NCBI GenBank assembly: GCA_947177345.1
Contig: CAMWUB010000017.1
Location: forward strand, 1 to 13,035
Reading direction: 5' to 3'
Length of the DNA: 13,035 bases
Source: an uncultured Ruminococcus sp.
GTDB taxonomy: Bacteria > Bacillota > Clostridia > Oscillospirales > Ruminococcaceae
Of this stretch, positions 1 through 6,651 are shown one piece after another (the stretch's first letter is position 1; each line of letters begins with the position of its first letter). Under the pieces are notes generated by a model, which was not told the origin of the DNA, searched no databases, and worked only from the letters and a program-made list of their open reading frames with translations. The translations under genes were made by a program, and so were the position numbers.

Positions 1-1778
1 CCATAGGTGTAAACTGTTCGCTCGGTGCAGACGAACTTTTCCCCGTACTCGATAAAATATGTTCGCTTACGTCGCTACCGGTAATCGCTAAGGCAAACGC
101 CGGACTTCCTGACCCTGTGACAAATCGTTTCAATTTAAGTCCGGAAGATTTCGCTGAAAGCAATGTCAGACTTGCCGGAGCAGGTGTTAAAATTTTCGGT
201 GGCTGTTGCGGAACTACTCCGGAACATATCCGTAAAATGATTGAACGCCTTGAAACCGTCGAGAATATAAAAAGACCCGTAAAGCGTATAAGTGTAGCGT
301 GTTCCGCTGTGAACTGTGTGACCATAAATCAGCCACGGGTTATAGGTGAACGAATAAATCCTACCGGAAAAAAACGTTTCAAGGAAGCCCTCATAAATCA
401 CGATATAGATTATATTTTAAGTCAGGCAGTGGAACAAGTACACGCCGGTGCGGAAATTCTTGACGTAAATGTAGGATTACCGGATATAAATGAAAAGAAA
501 ATGATGATTACCGCTGTCAAGGCTATACAAAGTGTATGCGATACGCCATTACAGTTAGATTCCACTATACCGGAAGTACTCGAAGCCGGTTTACGTATCT
601 ATAACGGCAAACCTATTGTAAATTCCGTAAACGGTGAAGACGAATCACTTGAAAAAATTCTGCCGTTGGTAAAAAAATACGGTGCGTCGGTTGTGGGACT
701 TACTCTTGACAAAAACGGCATACCGAAAACCGCCGAGGGACGTTTTGCAATAGCCGAAAAAATTCTTAACCGTGCGTTATTTTATGGTATACCTAAAGAA
801 GACGTTTTCATAGACTGTTTAACGCTTACCGCCTCCGCGGAACAGGACGGAGTTCTTGAAACTCTCAACGCTCTGAACCGTGTTAAAAATGAGTTAGGTT
901 TAAGAACTGTATTAGGCGTATCAAATATTTCTTTCGGACTTCCGAACAGGGAACTGATTACACGTACATTTCTTACAATGGCACTTCATAGCGGTCTTGA
1001 TTTGCCTATTATAAATCCTAATGTAGATTCTATAATAGGTGCTGTAAGGGCTTACAGACTGCTTGCCGGTATCGACAGAAATTCAGCCGATTTCATAAGT
1101 GTATATGCAAATAGTACACCTGCTCCGAAAGTACCGGCAAATACAGAAAAAAATTCTCCGGATTTGGTGTATAGTGTAGAAAACGGTCTTAAAAACGAAG
1201 CACTGAAAGCTGTCACGGAACTGGTAAAAACTACTGACCCTATGGAAATTATAAATAATTATCTTATTCCGGCACTCGATTCCGCCGGTGATAAGTTTGA
1301 AAAGGGTAAAATTTTCCTGCCACAGCTTATTTTAACTGCCGGTTCTGCACAGGCGTGCTTTGAAGTACTTAAAGAAAAACTCTCCGTAAACAACATGGAA
1401 AGCGTTTCAAAGGGTAAGGTAGTTCTTGCGACGGTCAAGGGCGATATACACGATATAGGAAAAAATATCGTGAAAGTATTGCTTGACAGCTACGGCTTTG
1501 AAGTAATTGACTTAGGAAAAGACGTTCCGCCACAGCTTATAGTAGATACGGCTATAAAATATAAAGTCAGATTGGTAGGACTTTCCGCCCTAATGACTAC
1601 AACGCTTTCCGCTATGGAAGAAACTATCAGACTTCTTAACAGGGACTATCCCGAATGCAAGACTGTAGTAGGCGGTGCGGTACTTACTGCCTCGTACGCC
1701 GAACAGATTAAAGCCGATTTCTACGCAAAAGATGCTAAACAGACTGTTGATATTGCTTCAATTGTTTACGGCAAATAA
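1..1778 (+). CDS. metH: B12-dependent methionine synthase MetH, 5'-truncated by window edge, lacking reactivation domain
   Basis: Transfers the methyl group of methyltetrahydrofolate to homocysteine through cobalamin, making methionine in the cytosol. The reading frame is open from base 3 (591 residues visible), so the GTG at 117 is internal and the gene starts before the window. Seen in order: the end of the homocysteine/zinc domain, with the zinc cysteines in GVNCS (Cys codon 15-17) and GGCCG (204-209); a pterin-binding barrel starting at GERINPTG (about 345-1080); and a cobalamin-binding part with GDIHDIG, whose lower-ligand His codon is 1449-1451. The protein stops soon after the B12 Rossmann domain. 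The AdoMet-binding reactivation domain of E. coli-type MetH is therefore absent, as in Thermotoga-type enzymes, and a separate reactivation protein must be encoded elsewhere. prfB starts 21 bases downstream on the same strand, with no terminator between. Confidence 0.95.
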   Translation, partial: IGVNCSLGADELFPVLDKICSLTSLPVIAKANAGLPDPVTNRFNLSPEDFAESNVRLAGAGVKIFGGCCGTTPEHIRKMIERLETVENIKRPVKRISVACSAVNCVTINQPRVIGERINPTGKKRFKEALINHDIDYILSQAVEQVHAGAEILDVNVGLPDINEKKMMITAVKAIQSVCDTPLQLDSTIPEVLEAGLRIYNGKPIVNSVNGEDESLEKILPLVKKYGASVVGLTLDKNGIPKTAEGRFAIAEKILNRALFYGIPKEDVFIDCLTLTASAEQDGVLETLNALNRVKNELGLRTVLGVSNISFGLPNRELITRTFLTMALHSGLDLPIINPNVDSIIGAVRAYRLLAGIDRNSADFISVYANSTPAPKVPANTEKNSPDLVYSVENGLKNEALKAVTELVKTTDPMEIINNYLIPALDSAGDKFEKGKIFLPQLILTAGSAQACFEVLKEKLSVNNMESVSKGKVVLATVKGDIHDIGKNIVKVLLDSYGFEVIDLGKDVPPQLIVDTAIKYKVRLVGLSALMTTTLSAMEETIRLLNRDYPECKTVVGGAVLTASYAEQIKADFYAKDAKQTVDIASIVYGK

Positions 1779-1799
1779 TTAAAGAAAGGTTATATTTTT

Positions 1800-2918
1800 A
1801 TGATTATACTTGATGATTTAAGGGTTGAAATGACCGGTTACAGAAAAGAAATGACTGAACTCGCTGACGTTCTGAACATTCAGAAAGCAAAGGAACGTAT
1901 TGCGGAACTCAATGCTGAAACTGCTAAGGACGGTTTCTGGGACGATTTGGAAAATTCACAGAAAGTTCTCCGTGAAACAAAGGCTCTCGAAAGAAAAATA
2001 GAAAAATTCAACAAACTCAATGACAGCCTCGAAGATTTGATAACTCTCATTGAACTCTCCATTGAGGAAGATGATGATAGTTCCATTGAGGAAATAAAAG
2101 CAGATTCCGAAAAATTCAAGCAGAAACTCGAAGAAGAAAAACTTTCCACACTTCTCACCGGTGAATATGACAGTGCAAACGCCATACTTACATTCCACGC
2201 CGGAGCAGGCGGAACAGAGGCTCAGGACTGGGCAGAAATGCTTTACAGAATGTACAATCACTGGGCAGAACGCCATAACTACAAAGTAACTCTAATGGAC
2301 TATCTCGACGGTGATGATGCAGGTATGAAATCGGCATCAATACTCATTGAGGGCGATAACGCATATGGTTATATGAAATCTGAATCAGGCGTACACAGAC
2401 TTGTCCGTATATCGCCGTTTGACGCTTCCGGCAGAAGACATACATCTTTTGCAGCACTCGAAGTTATGCCGGAAATTGACGACTCTATAGAAGTTGATAT
2501 ACGTCCGGAAGATATTGAAATGGAAGTTTACCGGTCAAGCGGTGCAGGCGGTCAGAAAGTAAACAAGACCAGTTCCGCAGTACGTCTTATCCATAAGCCG
2601 ACAGGTATAGTAGTATCGTGTCAGACACAGAGAAGTCAGTATCAGAATAAAGACTACGCAATGAAAATGTTACGTTCAAAACTCGTCGAGATAAAGGAAC
2701 GTGAACACCTCGAAAAAATAGAGGATATAAAGGGCGTTCAGCGTGAAATCGCATGGGGTTCTCAGATACGGTCATATGTATTCATGCCGTATACTCTCGC
2801 AAAAGACCACCGCACCGGTTTTGAAAACGGTAATATTCAGGCTGTTATGGACGGCGATATTGACGGCTTTATAAATGCCTATCTGAAATCGCTGTCACAT
2901 GGAACACTTGAAAAGTAA
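1800..2918 (+). CDS. prfB: Peptide chain release factor 2, encoded without the usual programmed frameshift
   Basis: Recognises UGA and UAA stop codons in the ribosomal A site and triggers release of the finished protein. The 372-aa product has the RF2 stop-codon tripeptide SPF at residues 205-207 and the catalytic GGQ at 250-252, so it is RF2, not RF1 (which carries PxT). The N-terminal part (about 1-115) is the helical domain 1, rich in Lys and Glu. The start ATG is preceded by AGAAAGG at 1784-1789 with a 10-nt gap. Most bacteria need a +1 frameshift at an in-frame UGA near codon 26; here the frame is continuous, with CTG AAC at codons 25-26. The gene lies 21 bp after metH and 8 bp before the next start, probably one transcript. 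Confidence 0.96.
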   Translation: MIILDDLRVEMTGYRKEMTELADVLNIQKAKERIAELNAETAKDGFWDDLENSQKVLRETKALERKIEKFNKLNDSLEDLITLIELSIEEDDDSSIEEIKADSEKFKQKLEEEKLSTLLTGEYDSANAILTFHAGAGGTEAQDWAEMLYRMYNHWAERHNYKVTLMDYLDGDDAGMKSASILIEGDNAYGYMKSESGVHRLVRISPFDASGRRHTSFAALEVMPEIDDSIEVDIRPEDIEMEVYRSSGAGGQKVNKTSSAVRLIHKPTGIVVSCQTQRSQYQNKDYAMKMLRSKLVEIKEREHLEKIEDIKGVQREIAWGSQIRSYVFMPYTLAKDHRTGFENGNIQAVMDGDIDGFINAYLKSLSHGTLEK

Positions 2919-2926
2919 TTCGCAAA

Positions 2927-3373
2927 ATGGGTGATTTTATTATATGGCTGTTGATAATGGGAATTTTTTTCATGATTGTCAACAAATTGAAACCTAAAGA
3001 CCCACCGAAAAAAGAACCTGAAAAACCTCCTGAACCTGAAAAGCCCCCTGAACCTAAACCAAAACCTGAAGGTATGATATATACAGATGATTTCAAAGAA
3101 AAGATTGCAATTGCATCTATAAACGGAAAATCTAACGAGGATATTATAAAAGAAAATCCGACAATCACGGTTGAGGAAATAAAAGAATGGAAAAAAAATC
3201 TGACGGATAGTATTTTAAATCTTAAAGAACAGATTACAAATCTTAAAGAACAGAATGAAAAACTTTCCGGAGAATCTAAAAAACTTAACTCCAAAGTCGA
3301 AAGGCTGGAAGAAATCTGTAATATATTTATCGGTGACGGCTGGAAAGAAAAAACCGGATATAAATATTTATAG
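2927..3373 (+). CDS. Unrecognised membrane-anchored protein with transposase-OrfA-like HTH and leucine zipper
   Basis: No family is recognised for the whole 148-aa protein. Seen: a hydrophobic segment at residues 3-18, probably one membrane helix; a Pro/Glu/Lys linker at 22-48 built on an EPEKPP repeat; a segment at 51-90 (YTDDFKEKIA... then EWKK at 87-90) that resembles the N-terminal HTH of IS3-family OrfA transposase subunits; and a coiled coil with Leu at 92, 99, 106, 113, 120 and 127 exactly seven apart. Ile/Asn/Ser/Val at 96, 103, 110, 117 and 124 complete the a/d pattern. The predicted form is a tethered dimer. By the positive-inside rule the Lys-rich C-terminal part would face the cytoplasm. 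There is no good Shine-Dalgarno at the ATG, and the prfB stop lies only 8 bases upstream, so translation may be coupled. DNA binding is inferred, not shown. Confidence 0.75.
   Translation: MGDFIIWLLIMGIFFMIVNKLKPKDPPKKEPEKPPEPEKPPEPKPKPEGMIYTDDFKEKIAIASINGKSNEDIIKENPTITVEEIKEWKKNLTDSILNLKEQITNLKEQNEKLSGESKKLNSKVERLEEICNIFIGDGWKEKTGYKYL
3014..3049 (+). repeat. Two 18-bp tandem units coding EPEKPP
   Basis: Units at 3014-3031 and 3032-3049 differ by only two bases and code the proline-rich linker of the membrane protein; a partial third unit follows. Such linkers are usually extended and would hold the HTH part away from the membrane. Confidence 0.8.
3217..3258 (+). repeat. 21-bp tandem duplication coding two coiled-coil heptads
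   Basis: Seventeen bases at 3217-3233 recur exactly at 3238-3254, with a period of 21 bases, i.e. seven codons. They code consecutive NLKEQ heptads of the leucine zipper, suggesting the coil grew by an in-frame heptad duplication. Confidence 0.85.
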
Positions 3374-3405
3374 CGTGTTCACTTACGGGCGGACACGCTC
3401 TTTTT
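3372..3405 (+). terminator. Intrinsic terminator of the metH-prfB-membrane protein unit
   Basis: AGCGTGTTC (3372-3380) pairs with GGACACGCT (3391-3399): nine base pairs including one G-T, with a 10-nt loop, followed by five Ts at 3401-3405. The stem begins inside the TAG stop codon (3371-3373) of the preceding gene. Confidence 0.9.
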
Positions 3406-3411
3406 ATGCAC

Positions 3412-3438
3412 ACTATTGTATGGGAAATTCATATAATA
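3412..3438 (+). promoter_or_regulatory. Sigma-K-like sporulation promoter for dpaAB
   Basis: CATATAATA at 3430-3438 fits the sigma-K -10 pattern CATANNNTA. An AC at 3412-3413, 16 bases upstream, fits the short sigma-K -35. The embedded TATAAT (3432-3437) could serve sigma-A, but no TTGACA-like -35 lies at the right distance. In Bacillus subtilis the matching operon (spoVF) is transcribed by sigma-K in the mother cell. Assignment here rests on pattern and gene function only. Confidence 0.5.
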
Positions 3439-3481
3439 CAGCAGAAAAATTTTTTTCTGTAAGCCGTTCTGACGGCAGAAT

Positions 3482-3486
3482 GGAGA
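3482..3486 (+). promoter_or_regulatory. Ribosome binding site deciding the dpaA start
   Basis: GGAGA lies five bases before the ATG at 3492. The open frame extends much further upstream, to 3255 and past the terminator, but only this ATG has a suitable site, and it matches the expected DpaA N-terminus just ahead of the first GGD motif. Confidence 0.75.
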
Positions 3487-3491
3487 ATTAT

Positions 3492-4358
3492 ATGAAAGAT
3501 AAAATCAGAATACTTGTGGCTGGCGGTGATATGCGTCAGATATATTGTGCCGGAAAACTTTCAGCGGTATATAATACTTATGTTATGGGATTTTCCGCCG
3601 ATTCGATACCTGAAAAAACTAATCTCAAACAAGCCGTAACCGATACTAACGGCTTTTATGATTTTGTAGTATTACCTGTTCCGCCTCTCGACGAAAACGG
3701 TAATATTACAGCACCTTTCAGCGATACGGAAATAAATCCCGAAGAAATACGGAGACTTCTTAAACCTGACGGCGTTATATTTGTTGGAAAATACGACAAA
3801 AAATTATCTGATATTTTTTCAGGAAATGAAATAATCGACTACATGAAATGTGAAGATTTAAGTCTGAAAAATGCCATACCTACCGCCGAGGGTGCTGTTG
3901 AAATAGCTCTCAGTGAATTACCAGTAACTCTGAACGGGCTGGAAGTTCTTATAGTAGGCATGGGCAGGATAGGAACATCATTAGCGGAAATTCTGAAAGG
4001 GTTCGGAAGTAATGTAACAGTTGCGGTTCATAATGAAAAGGGTTCAGCAAAGGCACGTATGACAGGTATCAGACCGGTATTCACTGATAATATGACTACC
4101 GATTATAAACTTGTTTTCAATACAGTACCTGAAATGATTTTTGATAACGAATTACTGAAACGTTTCAGTGATGATACACTATTCATTGACCTTGCATCTA
4201 AACCAGGGGGAATAGATTTCAAATCGGCGACAATGCTTGGTAAAAAAGTAATATGGGCTTTAGGAATCCCTGGGAAAACTGCACCTGTCACATCAGGGGA
4301 ATTTATAGCCGAAACAGTCGCCGGAATTATCGAAGAAAGGGGTTTTATAAATGAGTGA
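3492..4358 (+). CDS. dpaA: Dipicolinate synthase subunit A
   Basis: With DpaB, forms the enzyme that oxidises a dihydrodipicolinate-type intermediate of lysine synthesis to dipicolinic acid, the calcium-bound solute of the spore core; it acts in the mother cell. The product has 288 residues, close to the roughly 297 of B. subtilis SpoVFA. Seen: an N-terminal domain opening with RILVAGGDMRQ; the conserved NAIPTAEGAVEIA at about 127-139; a second Rossmann fold with the nucleotide loop GMGRIG at 156-161; and DLASKPGGIDF at about 233-243, followed by ALGIPGKTAP. This set of motifs is specific to the family and separates it from ordinary 2-hydroxyacid dehydrogenases. Its TGA stop overlaps the dpaB start by eight bases. 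Lysine-pathway genes, neighbours of this pair in Bacillus, are not present here. Confidence 0.95.
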   Translation: MKDKIRILVAGGDMRQIYCAGKLSAVYNTYVMGFSADSIPEKTNLKQAVTDTNGFYDFVVLPVPPLDENGNITAPFSDTEINPEEIRRLLKPDGVIFVGKYDKKLSDIFSGNEIIDYMKCEDLSLKNAIPTAEGAVEIALSELPVTLNGLEVLIVGMGRIGTSLAEILKGFGSNVTVAVHNEKGSAKARMTGIRPVFTDNMTTDYKLVFNTVPEMIFDNELLKRFSDDTLFIDLASKPGGIDFKSATMLGKKVIWALGIPGKTAPVTSGEFIAETVAGIIEERGFINE

Positions 4359-4947
4359 AATTTTAAGCGGTCTTAAAATAGGATTCGCTATGACGGGTTC
4401 ATTCTGTACTTTCGCCAGATGTTTCGAGCAGGCGGAAATACTTAAAAATATGGGTGCTGAAATAATACCGATAATGTCGGAAAATGCTTCCGGAACATCT
4501 ACACGTTTCGGTACAGCAGACGAAAATATTAAAAAACTATCTGAAATTACCGGAAAAAAAGTCATCACATCAATAACAGATGCAGAACCCATAGGACCTA
4601 AAAATATGACCGACATCATGATAGTAGCACCATGTACATCTAATACAGCTTCAAAACTCGCCAACAGTATAACCGATACAGCGGTAACAATGGCTGTTAA
4701 GTCGCATTTAAGGAGCGGTAAACCTGTAGTTCTTGCTATAGCCTCAAATGATTCGCTTTCAGGGTCAGCCAAAAATATAGGAGAACTATTCAACAGAAAA
4801 AATTACTACTTTGTCCCTATGCTACAGGACGATTGCAAAAATAAACCGGCTTCACTTGTTGCAGAGTTTTCCATGATACCGGAAACTATTTTATCAGCCC
4901 TCGACGGCATACAATTAAGACCTATAATATATCACCGTTCAGATTGA
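4351..4947 (+). CDS. dpaB: Dipicolinate synthase subunit B (flavoprotein family)
   Basis: Second subunit of dipicolinate synthase, a member of the flavoprotein (HFCD-like) superfamily. The product has 198 residues against about 200 in B. subtilis SpoVFB. Characteristic stretches: GFAMTGSFCT (11-20), the STRFGTA segment (50-56), KVITSITDAEPIGPK (70-84), IVAPCTSNTASKLANSITD (91-109) and the C-terminal FVPMLQDD (154-161). The start ATG lies inside the dpaA end (eight-base overlap) and has a strong AAGAAAGGGG at about 4332-4341, so the subunits are translationally coupled and probably made in equal amounts. A bidirectional hairpin follows directly. Expression is expected only in sporulation. Confidence 0.96.
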   Translation: MSEILSGLKIGFAMTGSFCTFARCFEQAEILKNMGAEIIPIMSENASGTSTRFGTADENIKKLSEITGKKVITSITDAEPIGPKNMTDIMIVAPCTSNTASKLANSITDTAVTMAVKSHLRSGKPVVLAIASNDSLSGSAKNIGELFNRKNYYFVPMLQDDCKNKPASLVAEFSMIPETILSALDGIQLRPIIYHRSD

Positions 4948-4952
4948 AAATC

Positions 4953-4981
4953 AAGGCGGTCAATGAAATACTGACCGCCTT
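4953..4981. terminator. Shared hairpin between convergent dpaB and CPBP protease genes
   Basis: AAGGCGGTCA (4953-4962) and TGACCGCCTT (4972-4981) form a perfect 10-bp stem with a 9-nt loop, in the 38 bases between two converging genes. The T-tract is modest on either strand, with the minus side (GATTTTC) slightly better. It probably stops transcription from both directions. Confidence 0.75.
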
Positions 4982-4985
4982 AATA

Positions 4986-6143
4986 TTACATAATTATCAA
5001 TGATATTGTATACAGAATCTGTACTATAACTGCAATCATGAACATAACTGAACTTTTGGCAATTACAATACCTCGCCTCGATTGCATAGGAGTAGTAGCC
5101 GGTATCTTGTTATTTTCACGGAAAATACATAAAAGAAAAAATCCAATCAATGCCATTACAAGTACAAGCATAGATGTAAATATATATCCTGTACTTTCTT
5201 CAATATACGGAATAAGTGTAGACATCGTATTTGTAAAGGCGTGGACGATTACTGCCGGTATTATGGAATTATGTTTCAGTGTTATATGTGCCAGAAAAAT
5301 TCCCATTATGAAAGCAAGTACAAACTGTGGTATATTATGATGTGAAAGTCCGAAAAAAAACGCCGTCGCAAATACCGCAAATCTCTGATTTGTACGTGAA
5401 AAAACTCTTAAAAGCATACCTCTGAAAAATATTTCCTCAGTAATCGGTGCTATTATACAGGTATAAACCGTCATGATCGCAAAGCCTGTACCGGTAACCG
5501 CTATACCATCCATATCCATGACATCGGTTGTATATCCGTACTGTACAAAAATATCATCTATTGCCCCCGCAACTATCGCAGAAAGTTCCCATAGAAAAAA
5601 CGCAATCAGACAATATTGCAAAGCCTTTCCGAAACCGAAGTTACGTGTCCGGACAAGCTGATTTTTCGGAATACGTGCCATTCTCATACCCATGAACGCA
5701 AAGCTGATATTTGTTATCATGAACGCAAGCATATTTATCGACGCAAATATTGAAGAACTTTCCATATATATGAATATTGTTTCAATATCTGCTCCGGTAT
5801 TTATGGAACTTATTATCATACGTAATACATAGATTATTACATATGTCAGAAGATTACTTATCAAAAACTGTCCGAGTAAACACCAGCCACCTATTGAATA
5901 AAACCGCCTTATTTTCCGACGTTCTGTTAATTCAGGGTCAAGCGGGATATTACAATCAGGTGCATCGAGTTCCGGCATTATGTCGGAATAGTCACCGCTG
6001 AACTCCGGATATTCTGTGGGATTGTCAAACGGATTCATTTTATCAGGAGACTTATTTTTATGTTCTTCAGCAATCTGCCTGTTAAGCCGGTATATCTCGC
6101 TGTTGAGTAAAGATATTTCGGCTCGGTAATATTCTTCGTTCAT
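4986..6143 (-). CDS. CPBP-family intramembrane metalloprotease (CAAX/Abi type) with long soluble N-terminus
   Basis: Membrane protein of 385 aa with the three CPBP signatures: EEIFFRG (Glu236, Glu237, Arg241), FFFGLSHHN (His268/His269) and a late helix with HAFTN (His301, Asn305). These are the proposed metal and catalytic residues of the glutamic-type CAAX-like proteases. Several hydrophobic helices run from about residue 84 to 340, with another at 366-384. Residues 1-80 are soluble and charged: first a short coil, then an acidic Pro/Asp-rich segment. The open frame starts at 6203, but the ATG at 6143 has a near-perfect AGAGGAGG seven bases before it and is chosen. The substrate is unknown; family members process prenylated or bacteriocin-related peptides or have regulatory roles. 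It is the last gene of the cysE/cysS-rlmH cluster, 31 bp after rlmH. Confidence 0.9.
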   Translation of the reverse strand: MNEEYYRAEISLLNSEIYRLNRQIAEEHKNKSPDKMNPFDNPTEYPEFSGDYSDIMPELDAPDCNIPLDPELTERRKIRRFYSIGGWCLLGQFLISNLLTYVIIYVLRMIISSINTGADIETIFIYMESSSIFASINMLAFMITNISFAFMGMRMARIPKNQLVRTRNFGFGKALQYCLIAFFLWELSAIVAGAIDDIFVQYGYTTDVMDMDGIAVTGTGFAIMTVYTCIIAPITEEIFFRGMLLRVFSRTNQRFAVFATAFFFGLSHHNIPQFVLAFIMGIFLAHITLKHNSIIPAVIVHAFTNTMSTLIPYIEESTGYIFTSMLVLVMALIGFFLLCIFRENNKIPATTPMQSRRGIVIAKSSVMFMIAVIVQILYTISLIIM

Positions 6144-6150
6144 ATATGTT

Positions 6151-6158
6151 CCTCCTCT
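6151..6158 (-). promoter_or_regulatory. Strong ribosome binding site deciding the CPBP protease start
   Basis: Read on the minus strand, AGAGGAGG ends seven bases before the ATG at 6143. This favours the 385-aa product over a 405-aa one from an upstream ATG at 6203. Confidence 0.85.
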
Positions 6159-6174
6159 CAGATATTGCATTTTT

Positions 6175-6651
6175 TTATTTATGATATTTTCCGCCCTCTG
6201 CAATCTGAAAAGCTCTGTAAACCTGCTCCAGTAACATGACCCTCGCCAGCTGGTGCGGAAAAGTCATTTCTGACATGGAAAGTTTAAAATTTCCCATTGA
6301 TTTTATTTCCGGTGAAAGTCCGTAAGAACTTCCGATTACAAAGGTAAATGCACTGAAACCATTTACTCCGGCTGACGTTATTTTTTCAGAAAACTTAACA
6401 CTTGTCAATTGTCTGCCCTCTATGCACATTGGTATTATCATGCCTTTAAGATACTTTTTAATCTGTACCGCTTCTTTCTGTAAAGCCGAATCTATTTCCT
6501 TTTCCGACGGATTTTCACTTAGTCTGTACTCGTCGAGTTCGTGAATTTCAAAATTACAGTATCTCGAAAGTCTTTTTATGTATTCCGCACATGCATTACG
6601 AAGATAATCTTCTTTAAGTTTTCCTATCACTATTAAATTTATCGTAATCAA
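6175..6651 (-). CDS. rlmH: 23S rRNA pseudouridine-1915 N3-methyltransferase RlmH, TTG start
   Basis: SPOUT-class enzyme that uses S-adenosylmethionine to methylate pseudouridine 1915 in helix 69 of 23S rRNA, acting on assembled 70S ribosomes. The 158 residues match the full family length. Seen: an N-terminal ITINLIVIGKLKEDYL close to the B. subtilis protein; IEGRQLTS at 77-84; the SAM-knot stretch FVIGSSYGLS at 104-113; MTFPHQLARVMLLEQ at 129-143; and the family C-terminus YHK. The start codon is TTG (6651-6649), overlapping the TGA stop of walJ as TTGA, with GGAGGAG ten bases upstream inside walJ. Homology begins at this residue, so the unusual start is well supported and implies translational coupling to walJ. 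Confidence 0.95.
   Translation of the reverse strand: MITINLIVIGKLKEDYLRNACAEYIKRLSRYCNFEIHELDEYRLSENPSEKEIDSALQKEAVQIKKYLKGMIIPMCIEGRQLTSVKFSEKITSAGVNGFSAFTFVIGSSYGLSPEIKSMGNFKLSMSEMTFPHQLARVMLLEQVYRAFQIAEGGKYHK

Noticed and set aside
117..119. GTG at 117 as the start of metH
   Set aside because: The frame is open to the window edge and the upstream residues (GVNCSLG, AKANAGLP) match the MetH homocysteine domain, so the gene begins outside the window.
2869..3294. Minus-strand 141-codon open frame opposite prfB end and the membrane-protein gene
   Set aside because: Low-complexity Ser/Phe/Gly product is the mirror of the Pro/Lys/Glu-rich plus-strand gene; no family features, and the plus frame has repeats phased to codons.
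2927..3373. Insertion sequence remnant at the OrfA-like gene
   Set aside because: No terminal inverted repeats, no target duplication, no orfB; the membrane helix and zipper are intact and the gene shares a terminator with its operon.
3432..3437. TATAAT as a sigma-A -10 for dpaA
   Set aside because: No acceptable -35 at 16-18 bp; the overlapping CATATAATA fits a sporulation sigma better and agrees with gene function.
3255..3491. Long upstream extension of dpaA
   Set aside because: It overlaps the previous gene and runs through a terminator; no ribosome site, and DpaA homology starts at the ATG at 3492.
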